A stretch of 64,000 nucleotides of DNA from Hyphomicrobiales bacterium. Lineage in GTDB: Bacteria; Pseudomonadota; Alphaproteobacteria; Rhodospirillales; JACKKN01. Of this stretch, positions 26,760 through 36,743 are shown piece after piece. Positions within the stretch are counted from its first letter, which is position 1. Each line of letters begins with the position of its first letter. A model generated the notes under the pieces. That model did not search any database. It saw only the letters and a program-made list of their open reading frames with translations, and was not told the origin of the DNA. The translations under genes were made by a program, and so were the position numbers. The DNA lies in assembly GCA_024236415.1 (NCBI GenBank), contig JACKKN010000007.1:124001-188000 (forward strand), given 5' to 3'.

Positions 26760-27854
26760 ATGCCTGCCGCCATCGCGAAACCGGAATCCAGCCCGAGAAG
26801 ACGCATCGCCGCCGTGCGCGACCTGCTCGACCTGGCGCGGCGCGACCTGGGTACCGACCGTGCCGACGACCTGGGCGCCGCCGTGCTCGCCCACCTGCCC
26901 CCGGACCAGCAACGCGCCCTCCTCGGCGGCGCCCCGCCCCGGGCCCTGCCCATGGGGGTGCGGGTGGCCGAGGCCGGCGCCCGCGATGCCGATACGGCGC
27001 CGGGCGGTGGCGCCGTGAAACCTCCTGCCGGAACCACCGTTGGCAATCCGGCTCCCGCCCCGGCGGCAGCGGGCCCATCTCCCGTGCAACCGCCGGCGGC
27101 CGCGCCGTCGCAGGCGGCCCCCCTGTCCGACAACGACCGCGACGCATACGAGACCCCCATGGTCCTGGACCCGGAAATCACCCCCGAAATGGCCGAGCAA
27201 ATGCTCGAAAGGCAGGTCAAAATGGGCCGTAAATTTGGCCTGAAGCACGCGCCCGATTACCTGGACCACTACCTCCATGGCCAGGGCAAGGACATGATCA
27301 TCCCCCGCGACGAAGCCCGCAAACGCGACTTCGTGCGCCAGGCCGAGGCGAAAAATCGGAAACGCTTTGACGAGAGCTTTCTCAATCCGAACCATCAAAG
27401 AACCGGCGAACTGCTTACCACACTGCAAGACGGCCACAAGGTCGATTTGGATGACAAATGGGATTACTCCGTCGGCCCGGTCGGACCAAAGGATCCGCTT
27501 TTGGAAGGCGACCTGTCCCACAGCCATCTGGCACAAGGCCGCATCGACGAGGCGCTGGCCACGGGCCAAAGCAATATCAACAGCGACGGAGATTTCACGG
27601 CCGTACGCCATGGCGACATCATCTATATCGAAGGCACGGTCACGCACGTCTGGAAGGACCGCTACGACTTCGAGAAAGGAAAGTTCGGCGCCGACCTCCC
27701 GCTGAAGGCGAAAGAGGGCGGCAAGGGCCATGACTACAACATCCGCGCCGTCTGGCAACAGAAGGTCAGCGGTTCGTTCAAGATCAGCAACGGTCGCCTG
27801 TCGGAACCCGAGTTGGTCTGGCGGGACATCGATCCGAAGGGACCCAAGCCTTGA
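26760..27854 (+). CDS. Second modular toxin-like protein, different C-terminal domain
   Basis: A 364-residue protein. Residues about 16-65 (VRDLLDLARRDLGTDRADDL, LAHLPPDQQRALLGG, LPMGV) match residues 195-245 of the 2626 protein, but the peptidoglycan-binding-like domain is absent. A Pro/Ala-rich linker (about 70-125) leads to a C-terminal domain (about 135-364) unrelated to that of the first locus. It contains an SNINSDGDF segment and a GTVTHVWKDRYDFEKG stretch; the D-x-Y-D-F pattern recalls the colicin M catalytic motif, but the His-Arg expected after it is not at the usual spacing. The gene overlaps the next by four bases. A toxin role is inferred from architecture and from the pairing with a membrane-anchored partner. 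Confidence 0.65.
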   Translation: MPAAIAKPESSPRRRIAAVRDLLDLARRDLGTDRADDLGAAVLAHLPPDQQRALLGGAPPRALPMGVRVAEAGARDADTAPGGGAVKPPAGTTVGNPAPAPAAAGPSPVQPPAAAPSQAAPLSDNDRDAYETPMVLDPEITPEMAEQMLERQVKMGRKFGLKHAPDYLDHYLHGQGKDMIIPRDEARKRDFVRQAEAKNRKRFDESFLNPNHQRTGELLTTLQDGHKVDLDDKWDYSVGPVGPKDPLLEGDLSHSHLAQGRIDEALATGQSNINSDGDFTAVRHGDIIYIEGTVTHVWKDRYDFEKGKFGADLPLKAKEGGKGHDYNIRAVWQQKVSGSFKISNGRLSEPELVWRDIDPKGPKP

Positions 27855-28465
27855 TTTTCAAGAACGCGCGCCGCCTCGCCCGCTGGGCGGGGCGGCATCC
27901 GGTCATCACCTGCCAACTGGTCAATCTGCTGGCCGCCGGATGCGCCGTGCTCTGGCTGCGGTCCTACGCCTACCATGAACTGCCCCTCTTCCCCTACCGG
28001 CCCGTCTGCTACGACCAGGAACGGCGGGATAACATGGAGGACCCGTTTCGCGAACTCTGTGGTGAAATCACTTTGGAGTTCGCAAGCGCCCTCGCGGCAG
28101 ACGCATTGGCATACGAGTGGCCACCACTGATGATATCTGATGGCAAGCTGTTCATTACCGGGGCGGAAAATGAATCAGAATATCTCATCGCGAAATACGG
28201 TTCGGACGTCTCGGAACTGAAAGACCGATGGTACTCGTCACAATGGGCCATGCAGCGCGTTTTCGCCGCGCGCGAGGGCCGCGATTTCTCAGACCTGCAC
28301 AATCGCAAAGACGTGGAAAACGGCGTCATGCACCGAAAATACGGCATGCCGACAACCTTCGCCGGTTTGACCGACTGCACCTTCATGGCCCGCGTGATGA
28401 TCGTCGGCGGCGACCTGAACCTGCCGAAAAAAATCAACATCCCCAGGGAGGACGCGGACCAGTGA
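27851..28465 (+). CDS. Membrane-anchored candidate immunity protein
   Basis: A 204-residue protein starting at TTG 27851, which overlaps the upstream stop (TTGA). One membrane helix (about residues 17-38, VITCQLVNLLAAGCAVLWL) after a basic N-terminus predicts an N-in anchor with a periplasmic domain of about 160 residues. GC content drops in the middle (28060-28400). The tight overlap with a toxin-like gene and the topology fit an immunity protein acting in the periplasm, as known for colicin M immunity. No family was recognised. Confidence 0.6.
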   Translation: MIFKNARRLARWAGRHPVITCQLVNLLAAGCAVLWLRSYAYHELPLFPYRPVCYDQERRDNMEDPFRELCGEITLEFASALAADALAYEWPPLMISDGKLFITGAENESEYLIAKYGSDVSELKDRWYSSQWAMQRVFAAREGRDFSDLHNRKDVENGVMHRKYGMPTTFAGLTDCTFMARVMIVGGDLNLPKKINIPREDADQ

Positions 28466-28577
28466 CGGCGGGGCGGCGGCCGGGGCGGCACAGGTGGGCT
28501 GCGCGGGAGCGGGCTGGACGGCGGCGGCCGCTGCGCTATGGTGGGGGATCACAAAACCGCACACGGGGAGTTCCGGA

Positions 28578-28892
28578 ATGTCCATGGTCCACGTCGTCGC
28601 CGTCATCACCGCCAAGCCGGGCCAGCGGGCCGCGGTGCTGGCGGCCTTCAACGCCAACGTGTCGGCCGTGCGCGCCGAGGACGGCTGCATCGAGTACGGC
28701 GCCGCCGTCGATTCGCCCGAGGCCGGCGGCTGGGCGGCGAAATACGGCGAAGACTCCTTCGTGGTGATCGAGAAGTGGGCGTCCATGGCCGCCCTGGGGG
28801 CCCACGCCAAGTCGGCGCACATGGCCGCCTACGCCGCCCAGACTAAGGACATGCTGGCCGACCGCCAGGTCTACGTCCTGACCTCGGCCTGA
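28578..28892 (+). CDS. ABM-type (quinol) monooxygenase fold protein
   Basis: A 104-residue dimeric alpha-beta barrel protein of the antibiotic biosynthesis monooxygenase family. It has VHVVAVITAKPGQ at the start, a central SFVVIEKWASMAALGAHAKS and the histidine in SAHMAAY. The ATG 28578 has GGGGAG upstream. Such small cytoplasmic enzymes (YgiN-like) act on quinols or need no cofactor; the substrate is unknown here. It is probably a single-gene unit. Confidence 0.85.
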   Translation: MSMVHVVAVITAKPGQRAAVLAAFNANVSAVRAEDGCIEYGAAVDSPEAGGWAAKYGEDSFVVIEKWASMAALGAHAKSAHMAAYAAQTKDMLADRQVYVLTSA

Positions 28893-28934
28893 AACTGGCG
28901 TCGGCGGTTCGAATCGTCTAGCCTGCCCGAACCT

Positions 28935-29115
28935 CCCGGTGCCCGTTGTTGACGGGAGAATCGGGAACGCGGTGCGAGTCCGCGACGTGCCCAGCGCTGT
29001 GAGGGGGACCCGCGCGCAACCGGCCACTGGCCCTTCCGCGACCTGGACGCGGCGGGCCGGGAAGGCGCGCGCCGGGGCGGAACCCGAGTCAGAAGACCGG
29101 CCGGGAGGGAAGCCG
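28935..29115 (+). ncRNA. Cobalamin riboswitch
   Basis: The leader of bluB has the conserved elements of the adenosylcobalamin-type riboswitch in order: CCGGTGCCCGTTG with TTGACGGG, GGGAACGCGGTGCGAGTCCG, a GCGCTGTGAGGGGGA block, GCCACTGG, GGGAAGGC, and the B12 box with GAGTCAGAAGACCGG (29086-29100). About 50 bases separate it from the bluB start, so it can act on translation initiation. It should switch the operon off when B12 is plentiful. Confidence 0.9.
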
Positions 29116-29166
29116 GCGCCGCGTGGACGGCGGCGCGCGGCGCCTGCCATCGAAAGGGGACTGCCG

Positions 29167-29970
29167 ATGGACTCCGCCGACCTTCCCGCCACACCCGAGA
29201 CCGCGGGCCTGCTGCCCGCCGAACCTTTCGACCCGGCCGGCCGGGCCGCCGTGTACCGCGCCATCGCCACCCGGCGCGACGTGCGCGGCCCGTTCCGGCC
29301 CGACCCCCTGCCGGATGCCCTGCTGGGGCGCCTGCTGGCCGCCGCCCACCACGCGCCGTCGGTGGGCTTCATGCAGCCGTGGAGCTTCATCGTGGTGCGC
29401 GACCCGGCGGTGAAGGCCGCCGTGCACGGCCACTTCCAACGCGCCAACGCCCAGGCCGCGGCCCTGTTCGAGGGCGAACGCGGCGCCGCCTACCGGGCGC
29501 TGAAGCTGGAGGGCATCCGCGAGGCGCCGGTGAACCTGTGCGTCACCTGCGACCGGGACCGGGCCGGCCCGGTGGTCCTGGGCCGCACCCACGACCCGGC
29601 CATGGACCTCTACAGCACCGTCTGCGCGGTGCAGAACCTGTGGCTCGCCGCCCGGGCCGAGGGCCTGGGCATGGGCTGGGTCAGCATCATCGAGCCCGAC
29701 GCCCTGCGCGCCGCCCTGGCCATCCCGGCGGCCATCGTGCCGGTGGCCTACCTGTGCCTGGGCTACGTGGCCGGCTACCACGACCGGCCCGAACTGGAAA
29801 AGGCCGGCTGGCGCCGGCGCCTGCCGCTCGCCGACCTGGTGCGCCTGGACCGCTGGGACGGCCCCGGCCCCGGTCCCGGCCTGCGCGCCCACCTGGGGCC
29901 GCTTCTTGAGACCCCGGACGGCAGGGGGGATGGGGACAAAGACGGATACGAAAAAGGGGAACCGCCATGA
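29167..29970 (+). CDS. bluB: 5,6-dimethylbenzimidazole synthase
   Basis: A 267-residue flavin-destroying nitroreductase-fold enzyme that turns reduced FMN into DMB, the lower ligand of vitamin B12. It has the YRAIATRRDVRGPF opening, HHAPSVGFMQPWSF and GLGMGWVSI blocks of BluB. The ATG 29167 lies behind a cobalamin riboswitch, in agreement with the role. Its last bases overlap the following VOC gene by four (ATGA). The C-terminal about 35 residues are Gly/Pro-rich and not conserved. Confidence 0.95.
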   Translation: MDSADLPATPETAGLLPAEPFDPAGRAAVYRAIATRRDVRGPFRPDPLPDALLGRLLAAAHHAPSVGFMQPWSFIVVRDPAVKAAVHGHFQRANAQAAALFEGERGAAYRALKLEGIREAPVNLCVTCDRDRAGPVVLGRTHDPAMDLYSTVCAVQNLWLAARAEGLGMGWVSIIEPDALRAALAIPAAIVPVAYLCLGYVAGYHDRPELEKAGWRRRLPLADLVRLDRWDGPGPGPGLRAHLGPLLETPDGRGDGDKDGYEKGEPP

Positions 29971-30347
29971 TCGACCACATTTCCCTCGCCGTGCGCGACC
30001 TGGCCGCGGCGGCGGCGTTTTACGAGGCGGTGCTGGCGCCGCTCGGGCTGGCGCGCCTGGTGGACCGCGACGCCAGCGTCGGCTTCGGCAAGCGCTATCC
30101 CGAGTTCTGGCTCAATGCCCGCCCGGCCCTGGCGCCGGTGGCCGAGGACACCGGGGTGCACATCTGCCTGCGGGCGCCGGACACGGCGGCGGTGGACGCC
30201 TTCCACGCCGCCGCCCTGGCCGGCGGCGGCCGCGACGCCGGCGCCCCCGGCCCGCGCCAGGCGGCCATGACCACCTACTACGGCGCCTTCATCCGCGACC
30301 CCGACGGCAACAAGGTCGAAGCCCTGACCTTCCCGCGCCCCACCTGA
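29967..30347 (+). CDS. VOC (glyoxalase-fold) protein
   Basis: A 126-residue single vicinal-oxygen-chelate domain pair: MIDHISLAVRDLAAAAAFYE at the start with the metal-binding His, TGVHICLRA in the middle and FIRDPDGNKVEAL at the end. It is translationally coupled to bluB and therefore under the same riboswitch. Members act as lyases, dioxygenases or binding proteins; the substrate is unknown. Coupling with DMB synthesis may be incidental or point to a step near flavin or cobamide metabolism. Confidence 0.85.
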   Translation: MIDHISLAVRDLAAAAAFYEAVLAPLGLARLVDRDASVGFGKRYPEFWLNARPALAPVAEDTGVHICLRAPDTAAVDAFHAAALAGGGRDAGAPGPRQAAMTTYYGAFIRDPDGNKVEALTFPRPT

Positions 30348-30358
30348 AAAGGTGCCAG

Positions 30359-30434
30359 AAAAGGTGCCAGGCACCTTTTATATGAAAAGAATCTCGGAAA
30401 ATTTTGAAATATTAAAAGGTGCCTGGCACCTTTT
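30359..30434. repeat. Pair of 21-base palindromes (AAAAGGTGCC/GGCACCTTTT)
   Basis: AAAAGGTGCC-A-GGCACCTTTT at 30359-30379 and AAAAGGTGCC-T-GGCACCTTTT at 30414-30434, with partial units at 30347-30357 and 30437-30446. They flank a 34-base AT-rich centre. Each can act as a terminator on both strands and the pair lies between convergent genes. The pattern is that of a dispersed palindromic element. Confidence 0.8.
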
Positions 30435-30488
30435 TCGCACCTTTTTCGTGGAACTTTTTTCGCGTTTTGCCGCGCCGGGGGTGGGGCG

Positions 30489-31745
30489 TCACAGCCGCGC
30501 CCGCAGGTCGGCCCATTGCCCGGCAAGGTCTTCGCGGTGGGCCGGTTCGGCGATGGCGATCAGGGCCTCGGCGCGGGCGTCCAGGTCGAGGCCGCGCAGG
30601 TCCGCCGCGCCGTGCTCGGTGACCACCGTGCCGGCGTCGCAGCGCGCGGCGCTGACCGGGGTGCCGGCGGCCAGGCAGGGCACGATCCGCGAGACCTGAC
30701 CCCCCTTGGCCGAGGACGGCAGGGCGACCACGGCGCGGCCGCCGCGGGCCATGGCGCCGCTGCGCAGGTAGTCGGGCAGGCCGCCCGGGCCGCTGACCAG
30801 GCGGCCGTTCAGGGACTCGCCGTTGACCTGGCCGAACAGGTCCACCTGCAAGGCGCCGTTGCAGGCGAAGAAGTTGTCGATGGTCGAGAGGCCGGCCACG
30901 TTGTGGGTCTCGGTCACCGGGGCGAAGCGCGTCCGGGGGTCCGACCCGCACCAGTCGTAGAGCTGGCGCGAGCCGATCGCCAGGGTCGCCACCACGTCGG
31001 CGGTGGGCGACAGGGCGCCGGATGCGTCCAGGTCGAGCAGCGGGTCCGAGACCATGCCGCCCACCAGGCGCAGGTCCCGGTGCCCGGTCAGTGATTCCAG
31101 CACCGCGGCCTGCAGGCTGCCGACCCCGAACTGCAGGGTGGTGCCGTCGTCGACCAACTCGGCGACGCGGCGGCCGATGGCGGCGTAGGTGGCGTCGACC
31201 CGGGCCCGCGGCAGGGTGAGCAGCGGCGTCGCGTCCTCGACCACCACGTCCAGGCGGTCGTAGGCGATGGCCGGCGCGCCGCGCACCCGCGGCATGGCCG
31301 GGTTGACCAGGCCGACCACCGTCGCCGCCTTGTCCCAGATCAGGCTGGAGAAGTCGGCCAGGATGCCGGTGCTGCACAGGCCGCGCGCGTCGGGCGGCGC
31401 CACGTGGACCACGGCCAGGTCGATGGCCGCGTCGTCGCGCAGCCAGCGGGCGATGGCGGCGTAGTTGAGCGGCAGCACCCGCACCTTGCCGGCCCGGAAC
31501 GACTCGCGCATGGCCGGCAGCACGAAGAAGGCCGTGGCCCGGGCTTCGGCGTGCAGGGCGGCGTAGTCGAAGTCGTTGATCCCGGGCACCCAGGCGGCCA
31601 GGAAGTCGACTCCCCGCGCCGCCTCGGGCTGCGCCTGGAGGGCGGCGCGCAGGGCCAGGGGCTCGGCGCCGCTGGCCGGCAGGTAGACGGTCATGCCCGG
31701 GCGCAGCAGGCCGGGGAAGGCGTCGGCGGGGCAGATTTGGGGCAT
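30489..31745 (-). CDS. Acetyl-CoA hydrolase/transferase family protein
   Basis: A 418-residue family I-type CoA-transferase related to 4-hydroxybutyrate/acetate CoA-transferases. Blocks such as TLQFGVGSLQAAVLESL, LVGGMVSDPLLDL, NVAGLSTIDNFFACNGALQVDL and HGAADLRGLD match the family's C-terminal half. The ATG 31745 (PQICPAD) gives the usual length. The preferred acyl group is unknown. The gene is divergent from the FkbM methyltransferase, with about 97 bases between. Confidence 0.9.
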   Translation of the reverse strand: MPQICPADAFPGLLRPGMTVYLPASGAEPLALRAALQAQPEAARGVDFLAAWVPGINDFDYAALHAEARATAFFVLPAMRESFRAGKVRVLPLNYAAIARWLRDDAAIDLAVVHVAPPDARGLCSTGILADFSSLIWDKAATVVGLVNPAMPRVRGAPAIAYDRLDVVVEDATPLLTLPRARVDATYAAIGRRVAELVDDGTTLQFGVGSLQAAVLESLTGHRDLRLVGGMVSDPLLDLDASGALSPTADVVATLAIGSRQLYDWCGSDPRTRFAPVTETHNVAGLSTIDNFFACNGALQVDLFGQVNGESLNGRLVSGPGGLPDYLRSGAMARGGRAVVALPSSAKGGQVSRIVPCLAAGTPVSAARCDAGTVVTEHGAADLRGLDLDARAEALIAIAEPAHREDLAGQWADLRARL

Positions 31746-31842
31746 GGCGGTTCCCGGTCCGGTGTTTTCGGGCATACTAGCCCCCGGCGCCGGGGCGGGG
31801 AAGCCGCCCGGCGCGCCGCAGTGGGACCACGGGACAGGCGCC

Positions 31843-32577
31843 ATGAAATACCTGAAGCCGCGACGCTACGCCAACGACCTGCACCGCCAGTGGCTGGCCC
31901 TGCGCCGGGCCCGCACGGTGCCCATCGGCGGGCTGCGGTTGATGGCGCGCCACCCGGTGCTGTCGCCGCGCATGCGCCAGGTGCTGTACGCCGGCACCTA
32001 CGAGCGCGAGGAACTGGGCATCCTGCGCGCCACCCTGCGCGACGGCGACCGGGTGCTGGAGCTGGGCGGCGGCCTGGGCCTGCTGTCGTCCTGCGCCGCG
32101 CGGCGCTGCGGCGACGGCGCCGTGCTGGTGGTCGAGGCGCGGCCCGACCTGATCGAGGTGCTGGCCGCCAACCACCGCCTGAACGGGGTCGCGCCGCGGG
32201 TGCTGCACGGCATCGCCGGCCTGGCCGACGGCGGCGAGCAGGACTTCTTCCTGGGCGCCGACTTCTGGAGCTCGAGCACGGCGCGGCGCGGCGACGGCGG
32301 GTCCGTGAAGGTGCCGGTGCTGGACGTCAACCGCCTGGTCGCCGAGTTCGCCCCCAGCTACCTGGTCATGGACATCGAGGGCGGCGAGGCCGACCTGCTG
32401 CCGGCGCTGGACACCGGCGGCCTGCGCGCGCTGCTGGTCGAGGTCCACCCCGACACCATCGGCGCCGCCGGCGCCTCGGACCTGGTGCGTGGGCTGCTGG
32501 ACCGGGGCTTCGTGCTGGTCAACCGCCACTCGTCGCGCAACGTGCTGTTCTTCGAGCGGCGCGAGGCGGTGCTATAG
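31843..32577 (+). CDS. FkbM-family methyltransferase
   Basis: A 244-residue class I SAM-dependent methyltransferase. The SAM-binding loop is VLELGGGLGLLS, followed by VVEARPDLIEVL; the FkbM end DIEGGEADLLPAL is clear. Family members O-methylate sugars or small molecules. Its last six bases overlap the convergent hydrolase gene. The substrate is unknown. Confidence 0.9.
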   Translation: MKYLKPRRYANDLHRQWLALRRARTVPIGGLRLMARHPVLSPRMRQVLYAGTYEREELGILRATLRDGDRVLELGGGLGLLSSCAARRCGDGAVLVVEARPDLIEVLAANHRLNGVAPRVLHGIAGLADGGEQDFFLGADFWSSSTARRGDGGSVKVPVLDVNRLVAEFAPSYLVMDIEGGEADLLPALDTGGLRALLVEVHPDTIGAAGASDLVRGLLDRGFVLVNRHSSRNVLFFERREAVL

Positions 32578-33219
32578 GCGGCGCGCGAATTCGGCGATGG
32601 CGTCCATGGCCTCGGCCCAGTTGCCGGCCTCGGTGCGGCCCGAGGCCTTGCGCGGCTTGAGGCCGTGGTCGCCGTCGGCCAGCCAATGCACCCGGATGGC
32701 CGGCGACAGGGGATAGCCCGGCACCTCGTCGGCGTTGCCCAGGGGGTCGCGGGTCCCCTGCAGGATCAGGGTCGGGGTGCGCAGGGTTTCCAGGTGGGCG
32801 ACCCGGGTCTTTTCGGGCCGCCCCGGCGGGTGGAAGGGGTAGCCCAGGCAGACCAGCCCGCGCACCCCCGCGTCGTCGGCCACCATGGAGGCGATGCGCC
32901 CGCCCATGGACTTGCCGCCGATGACCAGGCGGCCGGGCCCCAGGTGGTCGATCACCGCCCGCCAGGCCGCCTCCAGCACCGGCGCCCGGTCCGGCGGGCG
33001 CTTGCTGCCGGCGGCGCGGCGGCCGGCCATGTAGGGGAACTCGAACCTGGCCACCCGCAGGCCGCGCTCGGCGAGACCTTGGGCGAAGGCGGCCATGAAC
33101 GGGCTGTCCATGGGCGCCCCGGCGCCGTGGGCCAGGGCGACGGTCACCGGGGCGGCGGCGTCACCGTCCAGCAGCAGGTCGGGCGACAGGTCGGGCAGGG
33201 GCGGGGCGCCGTCGCCCAC
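32572..33219 (-). CDS. Alpha/beta hydrolase (KANL3/Tex30-like)
   Basis: A 215-residue alpha/beta hydrolase with the oxyanion region LAHGAGAPMDSPFM, nucleophile serine in IGGKSMGGRIA, an acidic residue in LQGTRDPLG and the catalytic histidine in DGDHGLKP. It is a small cytoplasmic serine hydrolase of the dienelactone/KANL3 branch. It starts three bases upstream of the fumarase stop on the same strand, so both are probably co-transcribed. Confidence 0.88.
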   Translation of the reverse strand: MGDGAPPLPDLSPDLLLDGDAAAPVTVALAHGAGAPMDSPFMAAFAQGLAERGLRVARFEFPYMAGRRAAGSKRPPDRAPVLEAAWRAVIDHLGPGRLVIGGKSMGGRIASMVADDAGVRGLVCLGYPFHPPGRPEKTRVAHLETLRTPTLILQGTRDPLGNADEVPGYPLSPAIRVHWLADGDHGLKPRKASGRTEAGNWAEAMDAIAEFARRL

Positions 33220-33222
33220 CCG

Positions 33223-34851
<1,629 letters not shown>

Positions 34852-34981
34852 GGGATCACCTCGTTGTCGATGGCGGCGGGACGGCGCTCGTGGTCCGACG
34901 TCGGGCGGAGAGCGCGGCGGCCCCTTTCCGGCGCGCTGGGGACAGGCCGCGGCGGCGGGCCGCGCGGCAGGAAATGGGATA

Positions 34982-35554
34982 CTACTTTTTGCGGAAGGCG
35001 TCGAGGGCGATGACCTGGCCCTTGCCCGGCGCGTCGCCGTCCTTGCCCCGGTCCGCGGCCGCGTCGCCAACCCCGCCAGCCTCGCCGCCGGCGCCGGGGC
35101 CGCCGTCGTCGGCCAGGTCGTCCGCGTCCTCGCTGTTGGCCAGCTCGGTGTCGGCGAAGGCGTCGTAGTCCTCGTCCTCGTCGTCGTCGTCGTCGGACTG
35201 GATCAGGTTGAGCTGCAGGCCGAAGTTGACCGACGGGTCGGCGAAGGCGGAAATGGCGTCGTAGGGCACGCGCAGGCGCTCGGCCTTGCCGCCGAAGGTG
35301 AGGGTCACCTCGAAGGCGTCCTCGCCCACCTCCAGGTCCCAGAACTTGTGCTGCAGGACGATGGTCATCTCGTCGGGGTGGGCGGCGCGCAGGTGTTCGG
35401 CCAGGCGCACGCCCTCGGCGTCGGTCTGGAAGGTGACGTAGAAATGGTGCTCGCCGGGCAGGCCCACCGAGGCGACATGGCCCAACGCCCGGCGCACGAC
35501 GCCGCGCAGGGCGTCCTCGATCCACTTGTCGTAGCGCAGCGGTTCATCGTCCAT
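34982..35554 (-). CDS. sspB: ClpXP adaptor SspB family
   Basis: A 190-residue alphaproteobacterial SspB. It has a folded N-terminal domain (about 1-120; GEHHFYVTFQT, VLQHKFWDLEV, LRVPYDAISAFADPSVNFGLQ), an acidic flexible linker with runs of aspartate, and the C-terminal QVIALDAFRKK that contacts ClpX. SspB delivers ssrA-tagged proteins to ClpXP; the tmRNA gene itself is in this window at 41.3-41.6 kb. The 130 bases towards fumarase hold nothing notable. Confidence 0.93.
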   Translation of the reverse strand: MDDEPLRYDKWIEDALRGVVRRALGHVASVGLPGEHHFYVTFQTDAEGVRLAEHLRAAHPDEMTIVLQHKFWDLEVGEDAFEVTLTFGGKAERLRVPYDAISAFADPSVNFGLQLNLIQSDDDDDEDEDYDAFADTELANSEDADDLADDGGPGAGGEAGGVGDAAADRGKDGDAPGKGQVIALDAFRKK

Positions 35555-35711
35555 GACGCCTATTGTCACGGGTTTCGGGAGGAGGTCAAGGGAATGAACT
35601 TGAAGGTGCCATGACCGGTGCGGGCGCGGCGGGCTTTCTCCGCCGGGTCCCTTCGTGGTATGGAAACCGGGAACGGGAAACCAGCATCCCGGTTGGAGAG
35701 GGGACGCGAAC

Positions 35712-36245
35712 TTGCCTTTGCCCCTGCCCGGGCGGCGCACCGCCGCCCTCGCCATGGTCATTCTGTGCGCGGCGACACCGGTCCGGGCGGGCCCGGCCGA
35801 GGCCGCCCCGGCGCCCGTCGCCAAGGCCGACAGGGTCCTGGTCCTGAAGGGCGCGCGCAAGCTGATGCTGCTGTCGCACGGGCGCACCCTGCGCGCCTAC
35901 CGCGTCGCCCTGGGCCGCACGCCCGAGGGCCACAAGCAGCACCAGGGCGACGGCCGCACCCCCGAAGGCTCCTACCGCCTGGACTGGCGCAACCCCGACA
36001 GCCGGTACCACCGCTCGATCCACATCTCCTATCCGGCCCCCGAGGACCGGGCCCGGGCCCGGCGCCTGGGCGTGTCGCCCGGCGGCGACATCATGATCCA
36101 CGGCCTGCCCAACGGCCGCGGCTGGATCGGCGCCGCCCACGCCGGCTACGACTGGACCGACGGCTGCATCGCCGTCACCAACGCCGAGATGGACGAGATC
36201 TGGGCCCTGGTGGACAACGGCACCCCCATCGAAATCCGCCCCTGA
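35712..36245 (+). CDS. L,D-transpeptidase (ErfK/YkuD family) 1
   Basis: A 177-residue exported protein. TTG 35712 is preferred as start because GAGAGGGGA lies just upstream and the following residues form a signal peptide (GRRTAALAMVILCAATPVRA). The YkuD domain shows MIHGLPNG and the catalytic stretch DWTDGCIAVTNAEM with the nucleophile cysteine. Such enzymes form 3-3 peptidoglycan crosslinks or attach proteins to the wall. It is followed by a lipoprotein gene and two further L,D-transpeptidases. Confidence 0.88.
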   Translation: MPLPLPGRRTAALAMVILCAATPVRAGPAEAAPAPVAKADRVLVLKGARKLMLLSHGRTLRAYRVALGRTPEGHKQHQGDGRTPEGSYRLDWRNPDSRYHRSIHISYPAPEDRARARRLGVSPGGDIMIHGLPNGRGWIGAAHAGYDWTDGCIAVTNAEMDEIWALVDNGTPIEIRP

Positions 36246-36280
36246 GGAAACCCGTCCCGGCCCCGGTCGCGGGTTCGTCC

Positions 36281-36309
36281 TTAACGACGCCGGTGGAATA
36301 TTGTACACT
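36281..36309 (+). promoter_or_regulatory. Promoter of the lipoprotein gene
   Basis: TTAACG (36281-36286), a 17-base spacer and TACACT (36304-36309) stand 84 bases upstream of the lipoprotein ATG in an otherwise gene-free stretch. The leader is long enough for regulation. Confidence 0.5.
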
Positions 36310-36392
36310 ATCAGATAGGGTTTTCAGGGGCGCCGCCCCGGTGCCCCGGCCCTCGCGGACCAAAAGTCCACACCGAGCGTCAGGAGGGTCAC

Positions 36393-36617
36393 ATGAGGAA
36401 TCTCGCACGCACGTCCCTCAGCGCGCTGGCAGTGGTTGGTCTCGTTTTCATGGCCGGCTGCGCGACCAAGGCCGAAGTCGAGGCCCTGCGCGCAGACGTC
36501 GTGAAAGCACAGCAAACCGCTGACTCCGCCGAACAACGGGCGATGAGCGCCGAGGCCGCGGCCAAGGCCGCCGCCGAGAAGGCCGACCGCATCTACCGCG
36601 AGTCCCTGCGCAAGTAG
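36393..36617 (+). CDS. Braun-type (Lpp-like) outer membrane lipoprotein
   Basis: A 74-residue lipoprotein with a strong AGGAGG site. The signal peptide ends in a lipobox (VFMAGC), so about 52 residues remain after acylation of the cysteine. The mature part is an alanine-rich heptad helix (VEALRADVVKAQQTADSAEQ) like the Lpp coiled coil, and the chain ends in Arg-Lys. In E. coli Lpp the C-terminal lysine is joined to peptidoglycan by L,D-transpeptidases; three such enzymes are encoded around this gene. It may be the abundant wall-outer membrane tether of this bacterium. Confidence 0.85.
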   Translation: MRNLARTSLSALAVVGLVFMAGCATKAEVEALRADVVKAQQTADSAEQRAMSAEAAAKAAAEKADRIYRESLRK

Positions 36618-36743
36618 GCGCCCGACGGCGAGCCATCCGCCACCCGGCGCAGAGGTACCCGGCCCCGGAACGGGCGGGCGGACGCCGCGCCGACTGCGGC
36701 GCGCGGCCCCCGGCGGGCCGCCGCCGCGACGAAGACCGAACCG

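Noticed and set aside
28900..28935. A GGTTCGAAT tRNA T-loop-like stretch
   Set aside because: No acceptor stem or anticodon arm can be drawn around it; it is upstream of the riboswitch.
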